From assembly GCF_905163445.1 (NCBI RefSeq), contig NC_053183.1, positions 806,001-870,000 of the forward strand: a DNA stretch of 64,000 nt, in the 5' to 3' direction. This stretch comes from Pararge aegeria (lineage: Eukaryota; Arthropoda; Insecta; Lepidoptera; Nymphalidae). The translations under genes were made by a program, and so were the position numbers. Positions 23,225 through 34,866 of the stretch are shown one piece after another (positions within the stretch are counted from its first letter, which is position 1; the number at the start of each line of letters is the position of its first letter). The notes under the pieces are model-generated. The model saw only the letters and a list, made by a program, of their open reading frames with translations. It was not told the origin of the DNA and ran no database searches.

Positions 23225-23412
23225 ATCCTATATTCTTAATTTCTATCGGAACGTACGCTTCGCTTGGCGGAACGTTTTCGTCGGTAGCGTGACCACGGCC
23301 AACACACAGACCAGACCAGCACAACATTCAGAAATAACATATTCCAAAATTGCCCCTGCTCGGGATCGGACCCACGACATTTCAACACTCACCGCTGCGC
23401 CACGGAGATTAA
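23225..23412 (-). mobile_element. SINE family 3, minus-strand copy
   Basis: Reversed, it begins CTCCGTGGCGCAGCGGTGAG, with a B-box CGTGGGTCCGATCCCGAGC and then GGTCTGGTCTG and CGCCAAGCGAAGCGTACG. Both Pol III boxes are preserved. The 3' half of the body is missing. Confidence 0.7.
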
Positions 23413-23736
23413 AACAAAATATCGTATTGCGAGCACTGAAGCCACCCGAGCGAAGTTCACAGTCCGTTAAGGCCGATAAGAGCCACCCTAAACAACTAAT
23501 TATGTAAATCTTGTTTCGGAATTATTAACACAGCTTCAGCAACCCTCGGCTAATTAACAGACTAATGCCGACTAAGCCGAAAATGCATGCTTAACAGTCT
23601 GTAAAGCTGAACGTACACATTTCCGCACTAAACGCACAGAAATTTGAATCGGTTTATGATGCCGCCAATGTGTAGAACTAGAAGCTAACTTCTGTCAACG
23701 TAGTTTGAATCATCTACATTATTAAGTTAAAGAATC

Positions 23737-23850
23737 AGAATTGTTTTTGAAGTAAAATTTCTTTAGGCGCGACTAGGGAATAACTCAGATTTTTTTCTGA
23801 CGGAAGTAACGCTTACGGCAGACGTCTGTGTAGTTTCCGCTATTTAAATG
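23737..23850 (+). repeat. Interspersed repeat family H, copy 2
   Basis: GAAGTAAAATTTCTTTAGGC, GCGACTAGGG, TTTTTTTCTGACGGAAG, CAGACGTCTGTGTAGTTTCC and GCTATTTAAA are colinear with 2612-2730. Confidence 0.55.
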
Positions 23851-24867
23851 TCAAGGAAGGTTTATAGGCTTTATTTAACATAAGGCTATGTGACGAGAAC
23901 GAGATAACGAAAAATAGCGCGGGAGGGTCAGCGGCGGTTGTACCGGAATAGGTACATTGTGTAGTAACATGATCGAAAACGTGGGAGTTGGCATAAAGTT
24001 TATTACAAAGAATTCAAAAGCCGTTTATGTGGTTGCGTGCGGAAAGCTGAATGAGGTGTGTAATCAGACTTAACTGGTTATAAAACTGCAATGACTCTGG
24101 GATGATATAAAACTTTTACGAGCGGTTAACGGTTGCGTAAAGTTACATTTTATAGGCCTGTATTGAGATTACAGGGTTTAATTAGCCGGATTAATTATGG
24201 GCGGTCAGTGTGGCTTTTTGGCGACACTGCAAATTATTTAACTCATCTGGTCAAGCAAAATTGCGTCGTTACCTGGATGGATCTTCCATACTTCGCAGAG
24301 CTCTTAACAAAAAAGAGTTTAAGAGTTTATAAGCAGAAATTAAAGAAAATTGTTTCCTGATAAAATATATTATCATATTCGTACGTAAATATAATTTATT
24401 GTATACTTTGTTAACATGCTCTCATTTATCACCTTTGACAAACTTGGCAAACGACCATGTTTCAAATCTTCAAAACGGTAGTCAAATCAATTGAGGGAAA
24501 ACGGTGCTCGGACCTTCCACAGTGCAATACAAATGGCCACGAACCCGAAACGAAAGATTACTTGCCATAAGGACAACAGTTGTCATCTTAAAGATGTCTC
24601 TTAAGAAGTTTAAGTTTTTATGAAAAGAAAGCTTACAGGAATGTCCTTATATTACAAAGGATTACGTAAAAAAGTGGTAAGAATAATAATTGCTCTACCA
24701 GGTCGCTTTCTAAATATGTAGTTAAATAAAAATGTGAAACGGTGATAGCAAAAAGAAAACGACTAAGTTTGTTGTAGGCTTTCTGTTAGACCAGCGCTGA
24801 ACCTTTAGTTTTAAGCTTACGAATGTAGTTATAACCATTATCTCACTTTCCAGTAAAAATGCAAGAT
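23851..24867. other. No feature recognised
   Basis: Unassigned. A 75-codon open frame (24133-24360, plus) has no domain or codon pattern that distinguishes it from background. Confidence 0.35.
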
Positions 24868-25022
24868 CAAATTAAAATTTCATTTATTTCAAATAGCCAA
24901 TTTCAATATAAGCACTTTTGAAACGTCAAGTAGGTATGTCTGTTTGTAGTGACTCTACCACCGGTTCGGAAGGCAGATTCTAACGAGAAGAAGCCGGCAA
25001 GTAACTCAGCAGTTGCTCTTTG
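24868..25022 (-). mobile_element. SINE family 4, tail/body fragment
   Basis: Reversed, it contains AAGAGCAACTGCTGAGTTAC, TTGCCGGCTTCTTCTCG, AACCGGTGGTAGAGTCACTA and GACGTTTCAAAAGTGC. This is the same body as 41950-42146 and 63306-63390. Confidence 0.65.
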
Positions 25023-25211
25023 TGGTTAAAGACGTTTATTTTTCTCAAAATAAATTACAATTTCACTCAACGAGAATATTTACAACTTATTTCATGTAGG
25101 TAATATTAAAACTACAAACAACGGCACGTACGAAACAATCAGAAATTATACAAAAAAAATCAACGAGGGAAAAATTATAAATAAATACTTCATACTGTCA
25201 TACATAGCCAG

Positions 25212-26732
25212 GACCGCACTCAGATATTCCCGGTCCCGACAACATCACCAATAAAGCATAAAAATGCCTCCCCCCACAACTATTTTACCTACTGGTACTA
25301 ATATTCAACGCCCTTCTGGCAGGATGCTCTTTCCCCAAGGAGTGGAAAGAGGCAATAGTTATAGGTATACGCAAACCTGGCAAACCCGCCAATCTCCCTA
25401 CCAGCTACCGCCCGATTAGTCTACTCAACTCCTTAGCAAAGGTTTATGAGAGAATTATACTGGCCCGACTCAAAGCCATCGTAGAAGCAAAAAAGCTTCT
25501 CAACGACGAGCAATTCGGCTTTCGAGCCAAACACTCTAGCATCCACCAGGTGCACCGCCTGACGGAGCACATATCCAGAGGTCTCTTTGAAAAAAGATAC
25601 CCGCTGCTCACAGGAGCAGTATTCTTCGACGTAGCCAAAGCTTTCGACAAGGTTTGGCATGCGGGCTTAATATATAAGCTTCACGACCAGGGCATCCCAG
25701 ATAGAATCTTGCAACTGCTAAGAGACTACCTGAGCGATCGCACCTTCCGTTACCGGATAGATGGCACTCTGTCATCTACCAGACCCATACGAGCCGGAGT
25801 CCCTCAGGGCTCTGTTCTATCACCCCTCCTATACGCGCTTTACACTAGCGACATACCAAAGAGCCCCTACGTAGAGCTAGCCCAATTTGCGGATGACACC
25901 GCCCTCTATACAACATACCGAACCATACCTCGCATCATATCCCGCCTCCAAAAGGCCATCGAGCGCTTAGGCGCTTGGTTTCGCCAATGGAGGATAGAGG
26001 TGAATCCGGATAAAAGCACAGCAGTGCTTTTCACTGGACGAGCCCGCCCTGACCTCAGGGACAAAAGGGACCTTAACTTATTCAACCGTCCTATACCGTG
26101 GCAAAAGACAGCCAAGTACTTGGGTGTAACTTTTGACAGTCGCTTTAACTTCGCAGATCACATTAGCGCAGCCCGTAACAAGGCTGCCTTCGTTCTCGGT
26201 AGACTCTACCCCATGTTAAACAGACGTAGCAAGTTGTCACTTCGTTATAAAGTGACACTCTATAAAACCTGTGTCCACCCCATCATGTCATATGCGAGCG
26301 TCGCCTTCGCGTTACGCCCTCCCTCCGCATATAAGAGATTCCAGACTCTCCAAAACCGCTTCATGCGCAACGCTACTGGGTGCCCCTGGTTCGTACGCAA
26401 CGTCGATCTCCATAGAGATCTCAAACTCCCCACTATTGCTCAATACTTTAAAAAACTCTCGAAAATCTACTTTGAGAAGTCTATCCGACATCCCAAACCC
26501 TCTCATAGTTGCGGCTTCTTTTTACTCACCCAACCTTAGCGCCACTCTCAACAAGAGGAGGCCTAAACATATCCTTCACGACCCTGACGATCAGATTACT
26601 ACTGACAGTGCTCCCTATCAGGACACACAATCACGCTATGCACAGCGTCTTCGCCGGCGAAGACGAGGTCCCCGACTTCTAACGTCAACCGGACGTGGGC
26701 TCGCACCACGTTCTCGGAAGCGTGCGGATTAA
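25212..26732 (+). pseudogene. Jockey-type LINE reverse transcriptase, degraded ORF2
   Basis: The product was the reverse transcriptase of a non-LTR retrotransposon, which copies its RNA at a nicked target. In one frame from PGPD (25229) the sequence runs through RPISLLNS, QFGFRAKHSS, FFDVAKAFDKVW (palm Asp), GVPQGSVLSPLL and QFADDTALY (catalytic FADD at 25886-25897) to the C-terminal region. Breaks: a TAA in frame at 25259-25261, and an apparent one-base insertion near 26495, after which the reading continues as PLIVAASFYSPNLSATLNKR and an Arg-rich tail to 26732. The endonuclease domain and ORF1 are absent, so it is 5'-truncated. The FADD box and overall layout point to the Jockey clade. Confidence 0.88.
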
Positions 26733-27110
26733 TCACCGTCCGTAACCCTTTCACTCCAATCGTCGCCTGAGCCGAGGTTCGGCCTCACATGAGGCGCCCT
26801 CAGGCCGACGATCCCTTCGCTTCTTCGAGCCCTAGGGTTCAAACTCTTCCTGGCAGAGCCCCATTCCGAGGCTCGCCAACAAGCCCGCGTTACGCTGTTA
26901 AAATATTGAAATTTTGTTCTTTTTTCAGCATCATTCTACGATTTCAACTGCCGTTGTTCTATCTTGTGTGAGATGAAAGCAGAGCGGCTTGCTTCCAGGC
27001 AACCTTGTCAAAGGGCGCATCAAAAGTGCCATGGCCCCTAAGAAATATTGGATTGTGACACGATCCCTAGTCATGGCCGACTGAAGATAAAGAATCCTTT
27101 ATGCTCGCCA
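25212..27110 (+). mobile_element. 5'-truncated Jockey-type LINE including probable 3' UTR
   Basis: The reverse transcriptase remnant is followed by a GC-rich 3' region (GAGCCGAGGTTCGGCCTCAC, AGGCGCCCTCAGGCCGACGA) reaching at least 26890. The right border is not fixed: no poly(A) or target duplication was recognised, and 27110 is an upper estimate. Confidence 0.6.
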
Positions 27111-27456
27111 CTGTCCGCATAGGAGCGGTGTTGTGAGTTTACGCTCTGTATCCCCTTTTCCTATGAGTAAGGACGCCTGTGCATTGCAGTGCACTAGGCC
27201 ACACGTTAATTGAACGCGTAGCTTGTAGTTCCCACTAATTGTTGATTTCCTTTGGGATAAGTTACGTTACACGTGTACCGGCGCGGCGGTCCCGCGTGTA
27301 ATAATATTTTAACATTGAACAAACAGCTATTCCGTTTGCACCCATTTCGATATTCGTTGTTTGGAATATCATTGTTGGTTCAACTAAAATTGAAATATGC
27401 CTAAGCGCCGGTTTATTTGTGGACAAGTAATCAGATAATTAAGATTCTTACAATTA

Positions 27457-27620
27457 TCCCTATCCCTACTAATATTATAAATGTGAACCTAAGTTTGTTT
27501 GTTACGATTTCAAGCAAAAACTACTGAACCGATCATCAAGAAACTTTGAAAACATATTCTTGGAGGTAATATAAGTAATATAGGATACTTTTTATCCCGA
27601 AATTAAGCTCAGTTCCTTTG
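27457..27620 (+). mobile_element. Helitron-like family A, 5' portion
   Basis: It starts TCCCTATCCCTACTAATATT directly after an A and continues TTTGTTTGTTACGATTTCA, AACTACTGAACCGATC, ACATATTCTTGGAGG and ACTTTTTATCCCG. It then loses homology before the CTAG end. Confidence 0.65.
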
Positions 27621-29543
27621 GACTATATAAAAAATGTTAGAAATGTTCTTCGTTAACCTTTAGCATATAAATCAACTAACAATGCGATTTCGATTCGTCC
27701 TATAACGATTTCTATCTTTTGTAAGGGACAGGAGGAGCTGAGACTGGTCAGACAGTTCCTTTCAGATATTGTTTATGCGAATAGATTTTTTTTTTTATAT
27801 AAGAATACACAACTTAAAAATCTCAGTACAACTACACCTATATTTAATGTCCATGTGTCTCAAAAAACAAAAACAAACGCTATAATAATTATTTTTTTAT
27901 CCCCATAAATTCACGGTTCTTGTGATAAGAATTCTAAAGCGTTCTTTATTCTAAAAAGCTAAACGGGTTTTAATGAAATTTAATACTGCACCTTTAATAC
28001 TCTGTACCTACTTAAAACTTTAGCCGGTCGAATTTTGTACATTAAAGATATTTTAGTGCAGTGTAGTGTGCGTTTGTGATTTTTTGTCATATTCATTGGT
28101 TGTCGTAAAAGACCCAGCAATTTTTACTTTGGTAATTGAAACACTAGTAAGGAAGTAGGTACAGGCATATTTCGTATTGTTTTTTTTTTATCGGATTGGT
28201 TTTTCCAGTCTTTACTTAATTTTCCAAACGGACTATTAAAAATAAAGCTATGATTTATTATGTACCCATTTATAATTATAGTGAATAAATGTTTTGTTTC
28301 CTGATACAACCGGGCCGCGTTCAAACGTAAAATCTTCATATTTATTTTAGTACTGATAAATATACATTAGGATACTGGTACGTAAGCGATTGCAGTAATT
28401 TCTGCGAAGTCTATACGAAGCAGGCTCGCTAGGAACTCGTACAAGATACACAAACATCCCATCCAAACACACAGACCTAAACACAACACAGATTTTGCAA
28501 CACGCCATGCGTGGCGCGGACAGGCGGTGTGCAGACGCCGGCAAAAACATTCTCGCTGATGATATATTATAACCCAAGACATGTTAATGAAAATGTTACT
28601 AAAATGTGAAGCTACATTCAAATGAGTCGAGATACGAAATAAAGGCGACCGATCTGTGCTTACTCCACTTTATATCTGATCTTATCTAAAAAAAAGTTCA
28701 TAAACACAAAAATATTTTGTTTCATTTCAAATGTAATGTATTTTGTTTCAGCTATTAAAATTAGCGAGTTCTAATATACAAACACTTAAACTTACTCGTA
28801 CATCAGTATAGAAGCGTATGTCCCTTAATTTACGATTATCGACACGCATGTAAAATTTTTGTTAGACATTTTAGGCTTTAGCAGATAATTTTATATCTAT
28901 TATTTTTCTTACTGAATAATTATTGTAGTAAATTTTCACATTTCATCTCAGATCATCACATACCTACTTTTTATTCGCGCAATTTATAATATCCTTAAAA
29001 TATACAATACAGCAATTTATACTTAAATTAATCAACTAATATATAATACGATGTTAGTACTAATATATAAAAACGTTTCATACGATATCTAGAGATTGTG
29101 TATCAACCAACGGTTTTCACATAACTTTTAGAGCATTTATTTTTCTCAAATCACCTATGCTCATCTAAATCTGGCTAAGTGGAATGTAAAGGTCGGCCGG
29201 CATCTGTTTACTATAATCTGACGGGTTACTCGTAAATATAACAACTAAAGATAGATGGGCACTTTTAATTCCCACCCCGCGGTGCCGAAGATAGCATCTC
29301 GCATATCTATGTTTTTGAATCCACGTTAAAATGAAGGAGGTAGGTACACAATTATTATTTCAATATATGCATTTTCCCCCATGACGTTAATTTGTTCTCA
29401 ACCTACTCAACTCCTAAACCGATTATGATGCGGTATCTTGCGTTATCAAAGTATCATTTCAGAATAGAAGTCTTAAACATGATTAAGGTTAGGTTGAGGT
29501 TTCCAATCATTTCAATTTCCCCATTTATAATCGTATTTACCTA
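27621..29543. other. No feature recognised
   Basis: AT-rich. One GC-richer tract at 28390-28560 contains two overlapping minus-strand open frames without recognisable domains. No repeat family assigned. Confidence 0.35.
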
Positions 29544-29870
29544 CTAGAAGGAAAGTAGGAACATGGAACGGGTGAAACCGCATGCAGAGCTAATATTTTC
29601 TATAAATGTATCCGCCAATTCTTGATTTTTAACCAATGGTAAGAACTTTTCGCGGTAGTTACGTTTCCTAATAACATCAGAAGTGGGATCGCTGGGATCT
29701 AACAACAAGGAACGCGCCTTTGTGATATCGGGCGCTTGTCCCGCTGCGCTGGTTCCCAGATATCGAGTTACGGACAACTGGTCGCCACTCGGCGCATGTG
29801 GAGCGCGGGACCAGATGGCTGCCTCACTGCGCTTCAGTGCTGACAGCGGATATGGAAAGCTGTTTAATAT
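29544..29870 (-). CDS. Candidate coding exon of an unidentified protein
   Basis: The minus strand is open for 108 codons between TAG at 29871-29873 and TAG at 29544-29546, with no ATG at the 5' side. The translation is mixed and hydrophilic, unlike the local AT bias: it includes SEAAIWSRAPHAPSGDQLSV, DPSDPTSDVIRKRNYREKF and VKNQELADTFIENISSACG. A plausible acceptor (CTTTCCATATCCGCTGTCAG) lies within the open region at about 29838-29857, which would put the exon start near 29837. A strong donor-like TAG|GTAAAT falls just after two consecutive stops, so a clean coding donor is not evident. It could be an internal or last exon, or a decayed gene fragment. I do not recognise the family. Confidence 0.45.
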   Translation of the reverse strand: MLNSFPYPLSALKRSEAAIWSRAPHAPSGDQLSVTRYLGTSAAGQAPDITKARSLLLDPSDPTSDVIRKRNYREKFLPLVKNQELADTFIENISSACGFTRSMFLLSF

Positions 29871-29936
29871 CTACGGCGAATAATATTAAAATATATATAG
29901 GTTGTATATACTCGTTTCTTTATATTCATTAATAGT

Positions 29937-30090
29937 CTATAACATTGCACTGCTGGACTAAAGGCCTCTGCCGACGGGAGGGACGTGGGGTCGCAGTTGA
30001 TTGTAGTAGTACCACAGCCCCCTGCTGCCCGTTCTCCATATTCCCCTACTCGCCTCGTACGACACCCGCGGGTAGGCGGGATGGTGACAA
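29937..30090 (+). repeat. Interspersed repeat family G, copy 1
   Basis: CATTGCACTGCTGGACTAAA, GGCCTCTGCCGACGGGAGG, GTGGGGTCGCAGTTGATTG and CCCCTACTCGCCTCGTACGA. The first block recurs reversed at 49960-50005 and 61575-61600. This is a common lepidopteran retroelement tail; the parent was not identified. Confidence 0.55.
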
Positions 30091-30257
30091 CTGTATTCTT
30101 ATCTGCCAACAAACGTTGGAACTATAATTTCTAAAATTAGCAAATAAGAGAAAACAATACTGAGGTGCCACACTGTAACGTCGTAACAAAATCAGAATTA
30201 ACATACTTACTTATACAAATACGCAAATTTAAATGCATTTTAAAGTCGTTCATACAA

Positions 30258-30711
30258 TCCCTACTAATATATATATGTGAATGTAAGTTTGTTTGTTACG
30301 CTTTAACTTAACTACTTAACCGATCCTCATGAAACTTTGTACACATATTCTTGGAAGTGTAAGAATTAATATAGGATACTTTTTATTTCGACATTAAGCT
30401 CAGTTCCTTTGGGAGAGGGGATGAGTGTTTGACGATTTTACACCATACTCCGACAAATTATAACCGTAACCGATATAAATATTTATTTTTATTTTTGTTC
30501 TATAGAGGTTATAATATTTGTTTAATTTTGCCCAAACTGTGGTTGGAGATAGAGGACAGAACTCATCAGCGGACGGCAGCACACCTCTCATTAAAGGCTT
30601 AGCAATACTGAATATCTTATTTTTTTTTAAATAAATTTAAAAAAAAACTAAATTTAATGCCACATCAAAAAAACAAAAACAAACGCAGACGAAGTCGCGG
30701 GCAACAGCTAG
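30258..30711 (+). mobile_element. Helitron-like family A, complete copy
   Basis: It starts TCCCTACTAATATATA after an A and ends GGGCAACAGCTAG before a T. Near the 3' end, CGC-A-GAC-GAA-GTC-GCG can form a short stem with one bulge, 12 bases from the terminus, as Helitron 3' ends do. The interior holds AACTACTTAACCGATCCTCA and CATTAAGCTCAGTTCC. 454 bp, no coding capacity. Confidence 0.75.
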
Positions 30712-31917
30712 TATATAATATTTATGATTCCCGCTGCTATAATATTATGAAAGTGACAATTTTTTTGATGATAAACATACAAGTTTTATAGCGAACCGGA
30801 AGCCCATCGGAAATACGACGAATAATCGATGGATATCAAATTAAATAAGAAATATGGAAATTTCCATGTGTAACCAACCCCCTTTGCCATAAGACTTGAC
30901 GTCATAGGCACTCAATCACACAATTCCATAAAGCCTTTCTCACATTATTTAGATACAAGCGGGATGAGTAAACTCACCACTAATTTTACAATTGTTTATT
31001 GTAGTGACTTAGCGAGGATGTTTTGGCGTGAACAACAAAACATGTGTAAATTTTGTATCACAGACGGCTGCCGGAAGGGCATTCCGCATCTTAGCGGTGC
31101 GTGTTAGAGACGAGAAAGCGACGTGCATTGTAAGCATCCGTGGAATGCCAATTACGTAAGGATAGAAGAGCTTGGTGTTTTGCACACCACAATATGTTCT
31201 ATGACTAAATGGTGGGCGAGTAACTGGATCTCATTATTTCCAGAGCGACTTTAATAAATTTTCTACAGTCCACTTTTTTGGAAACGGATTTTTAACGCGA
31301 CTTTTCCTTACCATAAACAAGGTTTGAGATGTATTGTTAAGGTTTGGTATCGCGGACAAATGTAACAATATCTTCTTAGCACATTTGTGCAACACTCATA
31401 AAGCTTGCGTTGGGACATACTCATGTCCATGTGTCCAACACCTTGAACTCACGGCAGCCCAATGATCATAGAAGTTGTCTTAGACCAGAATAAGATAGCC
31501 TTCAGCAATACTGTTGAAGCTCAAACCTCCGTTTATACCAAGGTTTTAGTATCTGGCGTTTTCTTGATGCAATTCAAGGGTAACATCTAAAAGTCGTAAA
31601 ATACGTATGCTTAAGGAATGTCATCATCTCAGAATGTCGGAATGTAGACCAACCGGTTAGATTCATTTGCGCATACCGTTACTTAAAAAACAAAATTCAT
31701 GACATATAAACAAATCGAAACGTCTGTCAATACCAGGAAACCGGAAGTGACCCAAAAATCGCGTACACACGATAAACAGCGCATATAAATATAGAACGTA
31801 ATGTATGTTTGTAAGCATTTAACTACATGCAATGAAAAATAAAGTGAAAGAAGATAATATGAGACCTTATCAACCACAATAAAATATTGAGTAAAAGAAC
31901 ATTATGAGACCTTATCA
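30712..31917. other. Unassigned DNA with a 15-bp direct repeat
   Basis: TATGAGACCTTATCA occurs at 31858-31872 and again at 31904-31918, immediately before the LINE. No other feature is supported. Confidence 0.4.
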
Positions 31918-33554
31918 GTGCAGAGCTATCTCTTTCGGATAACCTAAGGTGTCTAAGGTGTCTCAGTTCTTTGCAATCTGGCTTTCGTCCTGGTCATAGT
32001 ACGGCTACTGCTCTTGCTAAAGTAACTGATGATATTCGATGGGCGATGGATAACAAGCAGCTAACAATTCTTATTCTGCTTGACTTTAGCAATGCCTTTA
32101 ATACAGTTGACTTTGACATCTTGCTTAGTCTTTTACGCTCTATTAACATATCTCCATCAGTAATAGACTGGTTTCGGAGTTACCTCAATGGCCGTCGACA
32201 GCGCATTCAGATTGACGAGTCCTTTTCGTCTTGGTGTGATGTTGCGGCTGGGGTACCTCAGGGTGGCGTGTTATCTCCTTTACTTTTTTCTATTTTTATT
32301 AACTCTATTACTCAAAACATCTCTTCTCTCTATCACATGTATGCAGATGATATCCAAATATATCGCTCATCTACCCTTCAAAATCTTGGTTCTGCTGTTG
32401 CAGCTATAAATAATGATATGGCTGCAATTTCTGAGTGGAGCAGGCAATATGGGCTAATGGTCAATCCTGCAAAATCAAAAGCTATTGTTATTGGTAGCTC
32501 AGGAATGATCGCGAGGGTTGATTGGCCGAGCATTCCTTCTGTGATTTATAATGGCATCGCTATTCCTTTTTGTGACTCTGTTAAAGATCTTGGTGTATAC
32601 CTCGATCGGGAATTGTCATGGACAGTGCATGTCAAAGAGCTGAGTCAGAAAGTGTTTGTGGCGATGAGCTCGTTGCGAAGGCTGCAATCATTTCTTCCAA
32701 TTCCGACCAAAGTTATGCTAGCACATTCTCTCTTTCTATCTATTCTCGATTATGCGGATGCAAGCTTTCTTAATCTGACCGAGGATCAGCTTAATAAACT
32801 TGAGCGTCTTCAAAATCTTGCTATTCGGTTCATATTTGGCCTTCGCAAATATGACCATGTTTCCGAATTTCGACAAAAACTCAAGTGGCTTCCTATTCGT
32901 CGTCGCCGGGATATGCATGTACTTTCTCTTCTGTACTGTGTGTTATTTCATCTAAATACTCCCTCGTATTTAAAAGAGAAGTTCACTTTTCTTGGTGAGC
33001 AATCTGGTGTAAGATCGTGCCGTGCGCTGACGCTGTGTATGCCTTATCATAGGACAAAATTTTATAAGCGTTCGTTTAGCGTACGAGCTGTGGAATTGTG
33101 GAATGCGCTTCCATTGAGCATACGACGATCCAAATCACTGGCGATATTTAAAAGAGCAGTTAAGGCCCATTATATTGTTAACGACTTTTAATAGTATGTA
33201 TATATGTACTTACTCATTTATTGTATGTTAAAGTATTTAATTATGTAAGTGTTGTTATTATATATATTAGTTTATTTTTATATTTATTTATTCATTATAT
33301 TAGTTACTTTTTATCTATTTGTGCACACTAGTTTATGTATTAGCATGTAGTTATTTGCATGTATGTATTTTAATATTTGTACCACCAGCAGTCTATTCTC
33401 CTCTTCTTTTTTTTCCTAATTCTAAGGTTGCCTGGCAGAGATCGCTATTAAGCGATAAGGCCGCCCTTTGTATTACTACTTCTTTTGATGTTTCTGTTTT
33501 TGTTATATTTTAAATGTTGTGGTATACAAATAAAGAGTTTAATAATAATAATAA
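31918..33554 (+). mobile_element. 5'-truncated CR1-like LINE with (TAA)n tail
   Basis: Reverse-transcriptase coding sequence, a 3' UTR with AAGCGATAAGGCCGCCC (about 33450-33466), an AATAAAGAG near the end and a terminal (TAA)n run at 33541-33554. The same UTR block occurs alone at 15665 and 52846 (both minus). The 5' truncation point is near 31918. Absence of poly(A) in favour of a short repeat tail fits CR1-like LINEs. Confidence 0.8.
31971..33191 (+). CDS. Reverse transcriptase (partial ORF2) of a CR1-like LINE
   Basis: An uninterrupted 406-codon frame. RT motifs in order: QSGFRPGHSTATAL (residues 2-15), LLDFSNAF (36-43, palm Asp), GVPQGGVLSPLLF (94-106) and YADD (124-127, catalytic). A thumb/C-terminal region follows, with RRRDMHVLSLLY and VELWNALPLSIRRSKSL near the end. 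The first codon is only the start of the open frame, not a natural start: upstream, an apparent small frameshift separates it from QSYL- and SDN-like residues, and the endonuclease domain is missing. Lack of internal stops suggests a recent insertion. It cannot retrotranspose on its own. Confidence 0.9.
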   Translation: MQSGFRPGHSTATALAKVTDDIRWAMDNKQLTILILLDFSNAFNTVDFDILLSLLRSINISPSVIDWFRSYLNGRRQRIQIDESFSSWCDVAAGVPQGGVLSPLLFSIFINSITQNISSLYHMYADDIQIYRSSTLQNLGSAVAAINNDMAAISEWSRQYGLMVNPAKSKAIVIGSSGMIARVDWPSIPSVIYNGIAIPFCDSVKDLGVYLDRELSWTVHVKELSQKVFVAMSSLRRLQSFLPIPTKVMLAHSLFLSILDYADASFLNLTEDQLNKLERLQNLAIRFIFGLRKYDHVSEFRQKLKWLPIRRRRDMHVLSLLYCVLFHLNTPSYLKEKFTFLGEQSGVRSCRALTLCMPYHRTKFYKRSFSVRAVELWNALPLSIRRSKSLAIFKRAVKAHYIVNDF

Positions 33555-34866
33555 GGTGTAATCTAAAAACCATACAACGGGAGGTGGAGAATAATATGAA
33601 CGAAACTCATTTGCTTTAATTTAAATAAACTAAACATATAGTCGTAACCAATATATCGCATAAACTTTTTAATCAACGGGATATAACTATAGCAAACAAA
33701 AATCCACACAATCCACAAAAATGGCGGGCAAAAGATAAATATAATAATATATTATACAATAATATGCCTTATTAAATATTATAATCAGTAGATATTATAG
33801 CATATGAGCGGCGATGGTAGATATAATCTACAGAAGCGATAACAAAATTCACTTTCACGAGAAGACGTCCGCAGTCCGCTTTTTAAATCTTACTTAATCT
33901 TTGTTAAGGTTACGCCATCTGCTTTTAACACCATACATATGTAAAGGGGTGATCTCTTCACTATTCAGTACTGAGAAGGCTATTTACTATCCCAAGAGAA
34001 CGTTTCCTTGGTCATTTTCCTAGATGGAATGTTTTTTAAGTCCATCTCCTGAATGTCAGCTTATGCATTTATGCCACATTCATCAAGATTGGTTGTGTGG
34101 TTAAGCCGAACATAGGTAAAGACAAGACACGCTTTCGCATTTTTAATATTACTATAATTTACGTACAATCCTTAGTAGACTACATTGTTATCAACGTATA
34201 AAAAAATAACATCTCTAGGGTTGTTACATTGTTAAATCAAATTTCAGTCTCGCAGATGCCTGAATAAAAAAAACAATAAAAAATGGAAATGAAAATACAA
34301 TCAAGCAAGTTAAGGGACTTTACGAGTAGTAGCTAGAAAAGATAAAAGTAGTTAAACGTACTCTGATGAAAACCCACTTTAGTTTAATTCATCAATATAA
34401 ACAAGAGCTTGAACAGAGTATGCACATTAGCTTTAAACGAGTAATTGTAATATAATGTAGCCCACTAGTGTGTAACTACAGATTTGTAAAGCGCGTCGGG
34501 CTAACGTACTCTTAATGCTTCTAAAAGTTAATGAATGCGCTAATGAATAGCTTCTGCCGTGGAGCGTCGCGTGCTGATGTAACGTATAAACAAGCGCTGG
34601 GAAGATACATTTGCTTTTTATTTGTGTGACTATCGAGAAATGCTTTATCTACGAAATATATTACTGTCTATGCTGTATGTTTCCAACTACATATTTTGAC
34701 CCGTTGGTCTAGTGCGCATCAGTAAACTGTACAGGTATCTCTTAGCTAGAAAAATACTAACTGGAGAGATATATGAAATCAGGAAATGTTAGGTTTTTTT
34801 TTTTAACTAAGAAACTTGTCTTCCCCTCTAAGGCTCGCTCCAAATGGACATATTATTTTGGTGAGG
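33555..34866. other. No feature recognised
   Basis: AT-rich unassigned DNA. Short open frames only. A GC-richer segment near 34480-34580 has no assignable motif. Confidence 0.35.

Noticed and set aside
26271..26500. Second open frame overlapping the Jockey reverse transcriptase
   Set aside because: Its first part is a shadow of the RT frame; only the part after about 26500 is the real C-terminus, reached through a frameshift.
31904..31918. TATGAGACCTTATCA as the target duplication of the CR1-like LINE
   Set aside because: The word is not present after the (TAA)n tail at 33555; both copies are on the 5' side.
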